This document shows, one piece after another, positions 8,026-15,897 of a DNA stretch of 64,000 bases (its first letter is position 1; every line of letters starts with the position of its first letter). The notes under the pieces are model-generated. The model was not told the DNA's origin. It was given only the letters and a program-made list of their open reading frames with translations, and did no database searches. The DNA comes from an uncultured Anaerococcus sp. GTDB taxonomy: Bacteria; Bacillota; Clostridia; Tissierellales; Peptoniphilaceae. The DNA is taken from assembly GCA_943914475.1 (NCBI GenBank), contig CALUCE010000002.1:1-64000 (forward strand), read 5' to 3'. The position numbers were made by a program, and so were the translations under genes.

Positions 8026-9403
8026 TATGAGCAAAGAAAAAGTTTCTATGCCAGAGCAAGATCCTAATGTAAGAAACCAAAACTTTGAAGAAGTAGCCTT
8101 GGGCTATACCCTAGAAATGGCCCAAGAAGAAGCACATAGATGTATCCAATGTAAAAACCAACCATGTGTAGATGGTTGTCCAGTTTCTGTAAAGATTCCT
8201 CAATTTATTCACCAAATAGTTGAAGGAGATTTAGACAAGGCCTATGACCTAATATCCGATACCAATAACCTTCCAGCAATTTGTGGTAGGGTATGTCCAC
8301 AAGAAAGCCAATGTGAGGGCGTATGTACCAGAGGTAGAAATGGAGAGCCAGTTGGTATAGGTAGACTAGAAAGATTTGTAGCTGACCACCATATGAACAA
8401 AGCTTACAATAAGCCAGTAGAAGTAGTTAGCAAAAACAAAAAAGTAGCTGTAATCGGTGCTGGTCCATCAGGACTTACATGTGCAGCAGACCTTGCAAAA
8501 CTTGGCTATCAAGTAACAATTTTTGAAGCCTTCCACACAGCAGGTGGAGTTTTGATGTATGGTATACCAGAATTTAGACTTCCAAAAGAGTTAGTGCAAA
8601 AAGAATTAAAAAACGTAATAGGACTTGGAGTAAAACTACAATCGAACACCATAGTAGGAAGAACTATAAGCCTTGATGAACTCTTTGAAGAAGGCTATGA
8701 AGCCATCTATGTTTCAACAGGTGCTGGACTACCTAGGTTTTTAAATATACCAGGCGAAAACCTAAACGGTGTTTATTCAGCCAATGAATTTTTGACAAGA
8801 ATGAACCTAATGAAGGCTTACAAGTATCCAGAGTATGACACACCAGTAGCAGTTGGCAAAAAAGTATGTGTCGTAGGCGGTGGTAACGTGGCTATGGATG
8901 CTGCTAGAAGTGCAAAAAGACTAGGCTGTGATGTAACAGTAGCCTACAGAAGAAGCTTTGAAGAAATGCCAGCCAGAGTAGAAGAAAGTCACCACGCCAA
9001 AGAAGAAGGAATCAACTTTATGAACCTTCATAACCCAGTAGAAATTTTGGGTGAAGATGGCTGGGTAAAACAAGTTAAACTAGAAAAAATGGAACTTGGA
9101 GAAGCAGACGAGTCAGGAAGAAGAAGACCAGTAGCAACTGGAGAATATGAACTTGTAGACTTTGATTCTGTAATCATAGCCATAGGCCAATCTCCAAACC
9201 CACTTATCAAACAAACCAACCACGATATAGAAACAGAATCCTGGGGTGGAATAATCATAGACGAATCCACCATGACAACCAAAGAAGGAGTCTTTGCAGG
9301 AGGAGATGCAGTAAGCGGAGCAGCAACAGTTATCCTTGCCATGGGAGCAGGAAAAGAAGCTGCAAAAAATATAGATGAATTTCTTACTAAGAAAGAAAAA
9401 TAA
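8012..9403 (+). CDS. nfnB: NfnB / NADPH-dependent glutamate synthase small-subunit-like flavoprotein
   Basis: The protein is 463 residues. An N-terminal ferredoxin-like domain holds CIQCKNQPCVDGCP and CGRVCPQESQCEGVC for two [4Fe-4S] clusters. An FAD-binding fold follows (VAVIGAGPSGLTCAADLA, about residue 150), then an NADP-binding fold (VCVVGGGNVAMDAARSAKR, about 290) and the FAD-binding GVFAGGDAVSGAATVILAMG near the C-terminus. A real glutamate synthase would need a large subunit, which is absent here. The adjacent nfnA makes the bifurcating transhydrogenase the better call. It would balance NADH, NADPH and ferredoxin pools with the hydrogenase and acyl-CoA dehydrogenases elsewhere in the window. 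Confidence 0.9.
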   Translation: MAKFNMSKEKVSMPEQDPNVRNQNFEEVALGYTLEMAQEEAHRCIQCKNQPCVDGCPVSVKIPQFIHQIVEGDLDKAYDLISDTNNLPAICGRVCPQESQCEGVCTRGRNGEPVGIGRLERFVADHHMNKAYNKPVEVVSKNKKVAVIGAGPSGLTCAADLAKLGYQVTIFEAFHTAGGVLMYGIPEFRLPKELVQKELKNVIGLGVKLQSNTIVGRTISLDELFEEGYEAIYVSTGAGLPRFLNIPGENLNGVYSANEFLTRMNLMKAYKYPEYDTPVAVGKKVCVVGGGNVAMDAARSAKRLGCDVTVAYRRSFEEMPARVEESHHAKEEGINFMNLHNPVEILGEDGWVKQVKLEKMELGEADESGRRRPVATGEYELVDFDSVIIAIGQSPNPLIKQTNHDIETESWGGIIIDESTMTTKEGVFAGGDAVSGAATVILAMGAGKEAAKNIDEFLTKKEK

Positions 9404-9411
9404 GTAAATTT

Positions 9412-9449
9412 AAAACAAGCCTTGGATTAAAAATCTGGGCTTGTTTTTT
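9412..9449 (+). terminator. Terminator of nfnAB
   Basis: ACAAGCC (9415-9421) pairs with GGCTTGT (9438-9444), and TTTTTTG follows. It is convergent with the Crp/Fnr gene and may also serve it weakly. Confidence 0.85.
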
Positions 9450-9496
9450 GTCTTATCTTATAGTTATAAATAGAATATCTTTGAAGACTTTATCCT

Positions 9497-10171
9497 CTAA
9501 TGATCATCTGGAAGGAGCTTTCCAGGTTTTTTGATGAGTATATTTCCCCTGGGTAGAAGTTTTATAACTCCTTCATCTTCCATATAATTTAGTTTTCTAG
9601 ATATGGTTTCTCTGGATAGACCTGAAAAGGCAGCCAGCTCCTGTCTATTTATAGATAGGTTCAAAAGAATAGTCTTATCATCATTTACCTTACCGTAGTC
9701 TTTTATCAAAGAGATTAGTAGCTTTCCTATTTTAAGGTCTGCGTTTATTTCATTTAGTCTATATACTAACTCTTCCGATTTTCTAATTCTCATATAGGAT
9801 TGGTTGAGCATAACCTTTAGGGCTTCTTTGTTATTTAAAAACAAGATATTAAAAATAGGCCTATCTATTTCTATAATAGTTGAATCTTTGAGGGCTTGAG
9901 AATTATAAAGGTAGTCATCTTGGTGGATAACATTTAGGCCGCCCACAAACTCATACTTTTTGTATATATAAAGAATCTGCTCCCTACCATCTGAAAGATC
10001 TAGGTATATTTTTATAAAACCTGAATACAAGATATACATCTTTTGGGGGTGGTCCCCAGTTTTAAATATGATATCACCTTTTTTAAATTCTCTTATACTT
10101 GCTTCTTTCTTAAAATATTCCAATTCTTCTTCGTTTAAAGTTTGCAAAAGCGGAACTTTTTTATAATCCAT
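9497..10171 (-). CDS. Crp/Fnr-family transcriptional regulator without cysteines
   Basis: The 224-residue protein has an N-terminal cyclic-nucleotide-binding-like beta-barrel (about residues 10-125), a dimerisation helix (about 130-165) and a C-terminal Crp-type winged helix (about 165-215). The recognition helix reads LSRETISRKL; the Arg-Glu-Arg pattern matches that used by Crp/Fnr proteins to read GTGA half-sites. There is no cysteine in the chain, so it cannot carry the Fnr iron-sulfur cluster; a small ligand or haem is more likely. A perfect TGTGA-N6-TCACA palindrome lies upstream of pflB (14442-14459), a plausible target. It is divergent from the secreted-protein gene at 10409. Confidence 0.88.
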   Translation of the reverse strand: MDYKKVPLLQTLNEEELEYFKKEASIREFKKGDIIFKTGDHPQKMYILYSGFIKIYLDLSDGREQILYIYKKYEFVGGLNVIHQDDYLYNSQALKDSTIIEIDRPIFNILFLNNKEALKVMLNQSYMRIRKSEELVYRLNEINADLKIGKLLISLIKDYGKVNDDKTILLNLSINRQELAAFSGLSRETISRKLNYMEDEGVIKLLPRGNILIKKPGKLLPDDH

Positions 10172-10248
10172 CCTATCACCTCAAAGACTTACTAGTTATA
10201 TTTCTAAATCAATCACTTAAGATATTATACACTTACACAAGCTATTTT

Positions 10249-10306
10249 ACACTGTGATACTCTATCTCTTGTTAAAACAGTGTTACTTTTCGCCTATTTA
10301 CACTGT
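10249..10306. promoter_or_regulatory. Cluster of three ACACTGT operator-like elements
   Basis: ACACTGT occurs at 10249-10255 and 10300-10306, and its inverse ACAGTGT at 10277-10283. Each is an odd palindrome (ACA-N-TGT). Both outer copies continue as GTGA and share a TTTACACTGTGA core. The centres are 28 and 23 bp apart, and the outer pair is 51 bp apart, near five helical turns. The cluster lies in the 237-bp gap between the divergent Crp/Fnr and secreted-protein genes. A TTGACA lies at 10345-10350, but the nearest TATAAT is only 11 bp on, so the core promoter is uncertain. Confidence 0.6.
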
Positions 10307-10408
10307 GACCCTTACATAGAGACTAAAAACCGAGCAGTTTTTTCTTGACATAATATATATATATAATAAAAATGAAATATATAAATCAAAAAAAGAAAGG
10401 ATGTCTAT

Positions 10409-10966
10409 ATGTTTAAAAAGAAATTTTATAAGGGGATATTTTTATCCATAGCTTGTCTCTTAGTGTTTAACACAATCCTACCTTTTAGGAAATCCTATGC
10501 AAGTTCACAAGAGAGCTCTTCAGATAATTTTGTGTATGAAAATCCAAAAGATACCGAAAATTTAGAAGTCTTTTATGATAAATATGGGTATTTAGTAATT
10601 AGAATAACTTATAATAATATTAACAACTCTGATGATTCAGATCAATTAGTGACTTACTCAAGTAAGCAAAAATACTTTTCTAATCCAACATGGAAACCAA
10701 GGAGAACCATAAAGAGTTTTAACAACTCTACAGTAGCTAATGCATTAACTATGGCAGGTACAGGAGGAATAGGCGCATTAACTTCACTATTTACCGGTAT
10801 ACCTTCATATGTAGTATCAACAGCTATAGGACTCAAATCAGATCTAGGTGCTAAGGATGCAGCAAAGTCAATGGACAAAAATAAAAATGGTAAATGGGAT
10901 TGGCAAGCTAGAGTAAAGTCTGACATCTATGGAAATATAGCTCAATCAGAATGGAGGGTGATATAG
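10409..10966 (+). CDS. Secreted protein of unknown function, bacteriocin-like layout
   Basis: The function is not recognised. The 185-residue product starts MFKKKFYK followed by a hydrophobic stretch and SYASSQ, a convincing Sec signal peptide with likely cleavage after Ala31. The mature part has a polar Asn/Ser/Asp-rich region, then a Gly/Ala-rich apolar segment (about residues 109-142) with GTGGIG and GIPSYVVSTAIG. A D-K-N-K-N-G-K-W-D motif resembling an EF-hand-type calcium loop follows. A short apolar GxxxG-containing segment near the C-terminus of a secreted protein, with a small membrane protein encoded immediately downstream, is the layout of a bacteriocin or toxin with its immunity protein. 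That reading is inference. RBS AAAGG precedes ATG. Confidence 0.7.
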   Translation: MFKKKFYKGIFLSIACLLVFNTILPFRKSYASSQESSSDNFVYENPKDTENLEVFYDKYGYLVIRITYNNINNSDDSDQLVTYSSKQKYFSNPTWKPRRTIKSFNNSTVANALTMAGTGGIGALTSLFTGIPSYVVSTAIGLKSDLGAKDAAKSMDKNKNGKWDWQARVKSDIYGNIAQSEWRVI

Positions 10967-10967
10967 T

Positions 10968-11309
10968 TTGGGCGAAAAAAAGAAAGCTATTTCAAAAGAG
11001 GCAACATATATTCTTACTTTTATAATAATATCATTAATTTATTACTTGATATCTAAAGAAAGCTTGTCTATTTTTGTTATATTTTTACCAGTAGTTCTAA
11101 TGTTTTATTTAATCGATAAACTCAAAGACAAGTATTTTTCCGGGGCTAATAAATCAAAGCTTATGTTATTTAATATTGCTAGCTATCTACTAGTAGCCTT
11201 GGTGGTCTATATATTATCCAGGATATTTATGCCAAGTTTTAGTTTTAATCTTTTACGCTATCTGGCAATAATGATTTTCACCGACTTTTTAATAGATAAG
11301 TTTAACTAA
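10968..11309 (+). CDS. Small four-helix membrane protein, candidate immunity partner
   Basis: The product has 113 residues and no recognised family. It starts with TTG, supported by GGAGGGTG about 9 nt upstream and by the 1-bp gap after the preceding stop codon. After a basic N-terminus (GEKKKAISKE) there are four hydrophobic segments at roughly residues 10-29, 31-49, 63-84 and 90-109, joined by short Lys-rich loops, so most of the protein is in the membrane. Its tight coupling to the secreted protein upstream and the shared terminator make a two-gene unit. Immunity or export assistance are the two simplest roles; neither is shown. Confidence 0.7.
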   Translation: MGEKKKAISKEATYILTFIIISLIYYLISKESLSIFVIFLPVVLMFYLIDKLKDKYFSGANKSKLMLFNIASYLLVALVVYILSRIFMPSFSFNLLRYLAIMIFTDFLIDKFN

Positions 11310-11313
11310 AAGC

Positions 11314-11356
11314 AAAAGAATCTTACCAGTTTTTCTTAACTAGTAAGATTCTTTTT
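11314..11356. terminator. Bidirectional terminator between the secreted-protein unit and pflA
   Basis: AAAAGAATCTTACCAG (11314-11329) pairs with CTAGTAAGATTCTTTT (11340-11355) with one mismatch. T runs follow on both strands, so it can end both the plus-strand pair and the minus-strand pflBA transcript. Confidence 0.85.
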
Positions 11357-11387
11357 ACTTTATCTTTAAAATTAATATATAAGGATT

Positions 11388-12110
11388 TTAATCTTTTACT
11401 CTAAGCGAATTGATATAGTTTTCAAGTTCTTTGGCTTTTTCCTTGTCCATTTCTGGTACGCCCTTTAGTTTATAGTCCATGCCTAGGGCCTCATATTTAC
11501 TAAGTCCCATGGTGTGATAGGGTAAAATTTCTATCTTTTCGATTTTTTCATCTATCCTTTTTACAAAGTCATAGAGTTTTTCCATGGATTCTTTATTGTC
11601 GGTAAAGCCTGGTACCATTACATGTCTTATCCAAAGTTTTATGTCCTCGTTTTCTACATAGTCTATAAATCTTTGAAGTCTTTCTATATCTTGACCACAA
11701 ATCTTTTTAAACATTTCCTTTTCATAGTGCTTGATATCAAGGATGATAAGGTCAGCCTTTTTTAGGATTTGATCAAAATATTTTTCTTGACCAATGCCTG
11801 AAGTATCAACTGCTACATGGACTCCAAGGTCTTTTACTGCATCTATAGCCTCAAGAAGAAACTTGCCTTGGGCCAAGGGTTCTCCTCCAGAAAAGGTAAC
11901 CCCTCCCTTATCCTTTTTAAAATAAGGTAGCATCCTTTTTGTCCTATGGACTATCTCTTCTATTTCTATATCTCTTCCTCCTGTCATACATTGGGTATCA
12001 GGGTTGTGACAGTAGAGGCAAGAAAGAGGACATCCTTGTAGGAAAAATACTATCCTTATTCCTGGCCCATCTACCAAACCCATTGTGTCATACGAATGTA
12101 ATCTTCCCAT
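11388..12110 (-). CDS. pflA: Pyruvate formate-lyase activating enzyme PflA
   Basis: This 240-residue radical-SAM enzyme installs the glycyl radical on PflB. The cluster motif GCPLSCLYCHNPDTQ gives Cys-x3-Cys-x2-Cys at about residues 27-34. TFSGGEPLAQ follows as the SAM-binding GGE motif, and the C-terminal part carries IEILPYHTMGLSKYE. There are no extra ferredoxin clusters, so it is the short PflA form and not one of the longer glycyl-radical activases. It follows pflB by 25 bp on the same strand and is probably cotranscribed with it. Cytosolic. Confidence 0.96.
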   Translation of the reverse strand: MGRLHSYDTMGLVDGPGIRIVFFLQGCPLSCLYCHNPDTQCMTGGRDIEIEEIVHRTKRMLPYFKKDKGGVTFSGGEPLAQGKFLLEAIDAVKDLGVHVAVDTSGIGQEKYFDQILKKADLIILDIKHYEKEMFKKICGQDIERLQRFIDYVENEDIKLWIRHVMVPGFTDNKESMEKLYDFVKRIDEKIEKIEILPYHTMGLSKYEALGMDYKLKGVPEMDKEKAKELENYINSLRVKD

Positions 12111-12135
12111 AATGTCCTCCTTTTTTAGTTTTTTC

Positions 12136-14376
12136 TTAGCAAGCTTGGTGGAAGGTTCTTCTTATAACTTCCTTCTTTTGTTCATCTGATAGTGCATTAA
12201 ATCTTACTGCATATCCACTTACTCTAATGGTTAGGGATGGATATTTTTCTGGATTATCATAGGCATCTATTAGTTTTTCTCTATTTAGTACGTTTACATT
12301 TAGGTGGAAGGCATCTTGGTTGAAGTAGCCGTCCATAAGGGTAACTAGGTTTTCTATTTTGCTGTCTTCAGATTTTCCTAGGGCATCCGGAACTATGGAG
12401 AAGGTGTTTGATATACCGTCTTCACAGCAATCTTTAAATGGAAGTTTGGCTACTGAGTTTAGGGAGGCAATAGCTCCTGAAGAATCTCTGCCGTGCATTG
12501 GGTTGGCACCTGGTGCAAAGGCTTCTCCTGCTTTTCTTCCATCTGGTGTTGTTCCTGTTTTCTTTCCGTACATAACATTTGATGTGATTGTCAAAACAGA
12601 AAGTGTGTGTTTGGAATTTCTATAGGTTGGGGTTTTTACTAGTTCATCGTGGAATTTCTCTAATACATCCTTGGCAAGTTCATCTACCCTGTCGTCATCA
12701 TTTCCAAACTTAGGGAAATCTCCTTTGATTTCAAAGTCAACTGCAAGTCCTTCTTCATTTCTAATTGGCCTTACCTTGGCATATTTAATAGCTGAAAGTG
12801 AGTCTGCTACTATTGATAACCCTGCTACTCCTGTTGCCATATTTCTCATAACTTCTGTATCGTGAAGGGCCATTTGGCTTGATTCGTAGGCATACTTATC
12901 GTGCATGTAGTGGATGGTGTTTAGGGTGTTGATATAGAGTGGGGAAAGTTTTTCTAGCACTTTCATGTAATTATCATATACATGGTCAAAGTCAAGAATT
13001 TCATCTGTAATTTTTTCTATACCTTGTAGAACTTTTTCTGCCTTTCCTTCCTTATCTTTTTTAAGCTCATCTACTCCACCATTTATAGCGTAAAGTAAAG
13101 CCTTGGCAAGATTTGCCCTAGCTCCAAAGAATTGCATTTCTTTTCCTACTCTCATTGGTGAAACACAGCAAGCTATAGCATAGTCATCTCCAAATTCTTT
13201 TCTCATAAGATCATCATTTTCATATTGGATAGAATCTGTATCTATAGAAACCTTGGCACAGTAGTTTTTAAAGTTTTCTGGAAGATCTTCTGACCATAAT
13301 ACTGTAATGTTTGGTTCTGGTGATGATCCTAGGTTATAAAGGGTGTTTAGGATTCTGTAATCTGTCTTTGTTACATCAGCTCTTCCGTCTTCTCTCATAC
13401 CACCGATTGATTCTGTGACCCAGTTTGGATCTCCACCAAAAAGTTCATCATATTCTGGAGTTCTTAGGTGTCTTACAAGTCTAAGTTTAATAACCAGTTG
13501 GTCTATTAATTCTTGGGCACCTTCTTCATCAAGGATTCCTCTATCCATATCTCTTTCTATGAAGCAGTCGATAAAGCTTGCATTTCTACCAAAGCTCATA
13601 GCTGCGCCATTATTTTCCTTTACAGCTGCAAGGTATCCAAAGTAGAGCCATTGGATAGCTTCTTCTGCATTTTCTGCAGGTCTTCCTATATCAAAACCAT
13701 AAGATGCTGCCATATCTTTTATCTCTTTTAGGGCCTTGATTTGCATAGAAACTTCTTCACGTTTTCTAATTAAATCTTCTGTTGCATTTCCTGTGAGATT
13801 TTCCTTATCATCGATTTTTTCTTCTATAAGTCTATCTATACCGTAAAGGGCAATTCTTCTGTAATCACCAATGATTCTTCCCCTACCGTAGGCATCAGGC
13901 AAGCCTGTCAAAAGACCAACGTGTCTTGCTTGTCTCATTTCCTTGGTATAGGCATCAAAAACTCCATCGTTGTGAGTTTTTCTAAATTCTTTAAAGTGCT
14001 TTTCACTTACTTCATCCATCTTTAGCTTATAAGCTGCCAAGGATTGTTCTACCATCCTATAACCACCATAAGGATTTACTATTCTTTTTAAAGCTTGGTC
14101 AGTTTGAAGACCTACTATTGTTTCGTTATCCTTATCTATGTAGCCAGGTTCGTAGTTATTGATTCCTGCAAACCTTGTCGTATCTACATTTCTTCCACCT
14201 GATAAAACTTCTTCTTCAATAAGGACCTTAGCCTTGTCCCAAACCTTTGAAGTTTTTTCAGATATCCCGCTTAAAAATGATGCATCTCCTTCATATGAAG
14301 TCATATTTTCATTTATAAATGATTTTGTATCAATAGCATCTTTCCATGCTTGACATTTAAAGTTATCGTATGTCAT
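12136..14376 (-). CDS. pflB: Formate C-acetyltransferase (pyruvate formate-lyase) PflB
   Basis: PflB converts pyruvate and CoA to acetyl-CoA and formate under anaerobiosis. The tandem catalytic cysteines lie in AIACCVSPMRVG, and the glycyl-radical loop near the C-terminus reads TIRVSGYAVRF. I place the start at 14376 (MTYDNFKCQAWKDA, 746 aa) because AAGGAGG lies 5 nt upstream; an upstream ATG at 14427 would add 17 basic residues that PflB proteins lack. The length is normal for the family. pflA follows. A perfect CRP-type palindrome at 14442-14459 sits upstream and suggests control by a Crp/Fnr protein such as that at 9497. Confidence 0.96.
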   Translation of the reverse strand: MTYDNFKCQAWKDAIDTKSFINENMTSYEGDASFLSGISEKTSKVWDKAKVLIEEEVLSGGRNVDTTRFAGINNYEPGYIDKDNETIVGLQTDQALKRIVNPYGGYRMVEQSLAAYKLKMDEVSEKHFKEFRKTHNDGVFDAYTKEMRQARHVGLLTGLPDAYGRGRIIGDYRRIALYGIDRLIEEKIDDKENLTGNATEDLIRKREEVSMQIKALKEIKDMAASYGFDIGRPAENAEEAIQWLYFGYLAAVKENNGAAMSFGRNASFIDCFIERDMDRGILDEEGAQELIDQLVIKLRLVRHLRTPEYDELFGGDPNWVTESIGGMREDGRADVTKTDYRILNTLYNLGSSPEPNITVLWSEDLPENFKNYCAKVSIDTDSIQYENDDLMRKEFGDDYAIACCVSPMRVGKEMQFFGARANLAKALLYAINGGVDELKKDKEGKAEKVLQGIEKITDEILDFDHVYDNYMKVLEKLSPLYINTLNTIHYMHDKYAYESSQMALHDTEVMRNMATGVAGLSIVADSLSAIKYAKVRPIRNEEGLAVDFEIKGDFPKFGNDDDRVDELAKDVLEKFHDELVKTPTYRNSKHTLSVLTITSNVMYGKKTGTTPDGRKAGEAFAPGANPMHGRDSSGAIASLNSVAKLPFKDCCEDGISNTFSIVPDALGKSEDSKIENLVTLMDGYFNQDAFHLNVNVLNREKLIDAYDNPEKYPSLTIRVSGYAVRFNALSDEQKKEVIRRTFHQAC

Positions 14377-14415
14377 TATTTCCTCCTTATAATTTCCTCT
14401 CTTCTTTCTATATCT

Positions 14416-14459
14416 AATATAGGACATCTAGAAACTATTGTATGTGACGGCCGTCACAT
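14416..14459 (-). promoter_or_regulatory. pflB promoter with perfect CRP/FNR-type palindrome
   Basis: ATGTGACGGCCGTCACAT (14442-14459) is an 18-bp perfect palindrome containing TGTGA-N6-TCACA. On the minus strand a TATATT -10 candidate lies at 14421-14416, predicting a start near 14409 and placing the palindrome centre (14450.5) at -41.5, the usual class II activator position. An alternative -10 (TACAAT, 14442-14437) would instead put the palindrome over the promoter, as for repression. Confidence 0.7.
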
Positions 14460-14465
14460 TAGGAG

Positions 14466-14514
14466 AAAATAAAAGAGAGTTTTGCAAAATATAGGCATCT
14501 TCTGCAAAACTCTC
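14466..14514 (-). terminator. Terminator of the GH84/GH1 operon
   Basis: GAGAGTTTTGCA (14475-14486) and TGCAAAACTCTC (14503-14514) form a perfect 12-bp stem. On the minus strand TTTTATTTT follows. It insulates the glycosidase operon from pflB. Confidence 0.85.
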
Positions 14515-14526
14515 GGTATTTATTGG

Positions 14527-15897
14527 TTAAAAACCCTTATTTTCTGAAAGCTTCTTAAACCAATATCCTGATTTCTTTAATTTTTTCTCACCTGTCTTTA
14601 GGTCTAACTCAACTAGGCCATATCTGTTTTTATATTCATTAAGCCAAGACCAACAGTCAATAAAGGTCCAAACCATATAGCCATGGCAGTTGGCTCCTTC
14701 TTCCATAGCCTTGTGGATATAGCTTAGGTGGTCTTTGAAAAAGTCTATCCTATAATCATCTTCTATAAGACCATCCTTCTCAAATCTTTCTTCATTTTCC
14801 ACACCTATGCCATTTTCTGTCACGATCCAATCTATATTTCCATAATTTTCCTTTATGTCCATGGCTATATCATAGATTCCTTGAGGATATATTTCCCATC
14901 CCCTATAAGGATTTATCCTGATGCCTTCTTTATTGTAGTCATCGTAGTATTTTTCTGGCCTAAAAATACCCTCATATTCATCTTTCTTTTTCTTTACTCT
15001 CATTGGCTGGTAGTAATTTACTCCCAGTATATCTATGGTATTATCTTTTATGATTTTTAAATCTTCTTCTTCATAGTAAGGAGTCATATCATTTTCCATA
15101 ACTAAATCTACCAGCTCTTGGTTAAAGTGGCCCTTGATTGAAGGATCAAGGAAGGACCTATTTTGGAAAAGTTGGGCTATCCTTGCAGCCTTTACGTCTT
15201 CCTGGTCAGATTCTGATCTAGGATAAGCAAGTGAAAGGTTTAAGATTATACCTATTTTCGAATCAAGTTTGGTCTCTCTAAAAGCTTCTATGGCCTTGGA
15301 GCTTGCAAGCTGGGTGTTGTATCCTACTTGAATGTATTTTTTACTATCTACAAGCATAGGATAATGGAATTGCTTTAGGTAGCCACATTCTGTATGAACT
15401 ATGGGTTCATTGAAGGTGAACCAAATATCAACATAGTCTCCAAAGTTTTCAAAGCAAATCTTTGCATATTCAGCAAAGGCATCTACTACCTTCCTATTTT
15501 CCCATCCTCCTATGTCTTGAAGTTTCATAGGCATATCAAAATGGAAGAGGTTTATATAAAGCTCTATATTTTTTTCTTTAATTCTTTTAAATACATCCTT
15601 ATAAAAATCCACAGCCTCTTGATTTACTTCCCCTATTCCATCTGGTATAAGCCTAGCCCAAGAAATAGAAGTCCTAAAGGCAGTATGACCAGTTTTTTCT
15701 AGAAATTCTATATCAGTCTTATAATCATTAAAGAAGTTGCTGGTCTTGTAGGGACCCATTTTATTAAAAAATAGGTCAGGTTTTATTTGGAACAAATGAT
15801 CCCAGATAGTTTCTCCACTTATGCCATTTTTGCTGCCTTCAGTTTGGGTTGCTGAGGTGGATGAGCCAAAAACAAAGTTATCAGGAAATTTTATCAT
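14527..15897 (-). CDS. Family GH1 beta-glycosidase
   Basis: This 456-residue cytosolic retaining glycosidase has no signal peptide. The acid/base Glu is in FTFNEPIVH (about residue 165) and the nucleophile Glu in VTENGIGV (about 360). The N-terminal FVFGSSTSATQTEG is the GH1 signature. The usual names would be beta-glucosidase or 6-phospho-beta-glucosidase, but the neighbours (GH84, ROK kinase, mannosidases) point to host-glycan breakdown, where a beta-mannosidase or beta-galactosidase would fit. The start overlaps the GH84 stop by 4 bp (ATGA-type coupling). A strong terminator follows. Exact specificity cannot be read from sequence. Confidence 0.9.
   Translation of the reverse strand: MIKFPDNFVFGSSTSATQTEGSKNGISGETIWDHLFQIKPDLFFNKMGPYKTSNFFNDYKTDIEFLEKTGHTAFRTSISWARLIPDGIGEVNQEAVDFYKDVFKRIKEKNIELYINLFHFDMPMKLQDIGGWENRKVVDAFAEYAKICFENFGDYVDIWFTFNEPIVHTECGYLKQFHYPMLVDSKKYIQVGYNTQLASSKAIEAFRETKLDSKIGIILNLSLAYPRSESDQEDVKAARIAQLFQNRSFLDPSIKGHFNQELVDLVMENDMTPYYEEEDLKIIKDNTIDILGVNYYQPMRVKKKKDEYEGIFRPEKYYDDYNKEGIRINPYRGWEIYPQGIYDIAMDIKENYGNIDWIVTENGIGVENEERFEKDGLIEDDYRIDFFKDHLSYIHKAMEEGANCHGYMVWTFIDCWSWLNEYKNRYGLVELDLKTGEKKLKKSGYWFKKLSENKGF

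Noticed and set aside
8012..9403. Glutamate synthase small subunit acting in glutamate synthesis
   Set aside because: No large subunit is present, and the adjacent NfnA-type flavoprotein makes the NfnAB transhydrogenase the better explanation.
10345..10367. TTGACA plus TATAAT as promoter of the secreted-protein gene
   Set aside because: The spacer is only 11 bp. A promoter is likely nearby, but these two boxes cannot be used together.
14377..14427. Longer pflB starting at 14427
   Set aside because: It would add a basic 17-residue extension absent from the family and would ignore the AAGGAGG placed for the ATG at 14376.
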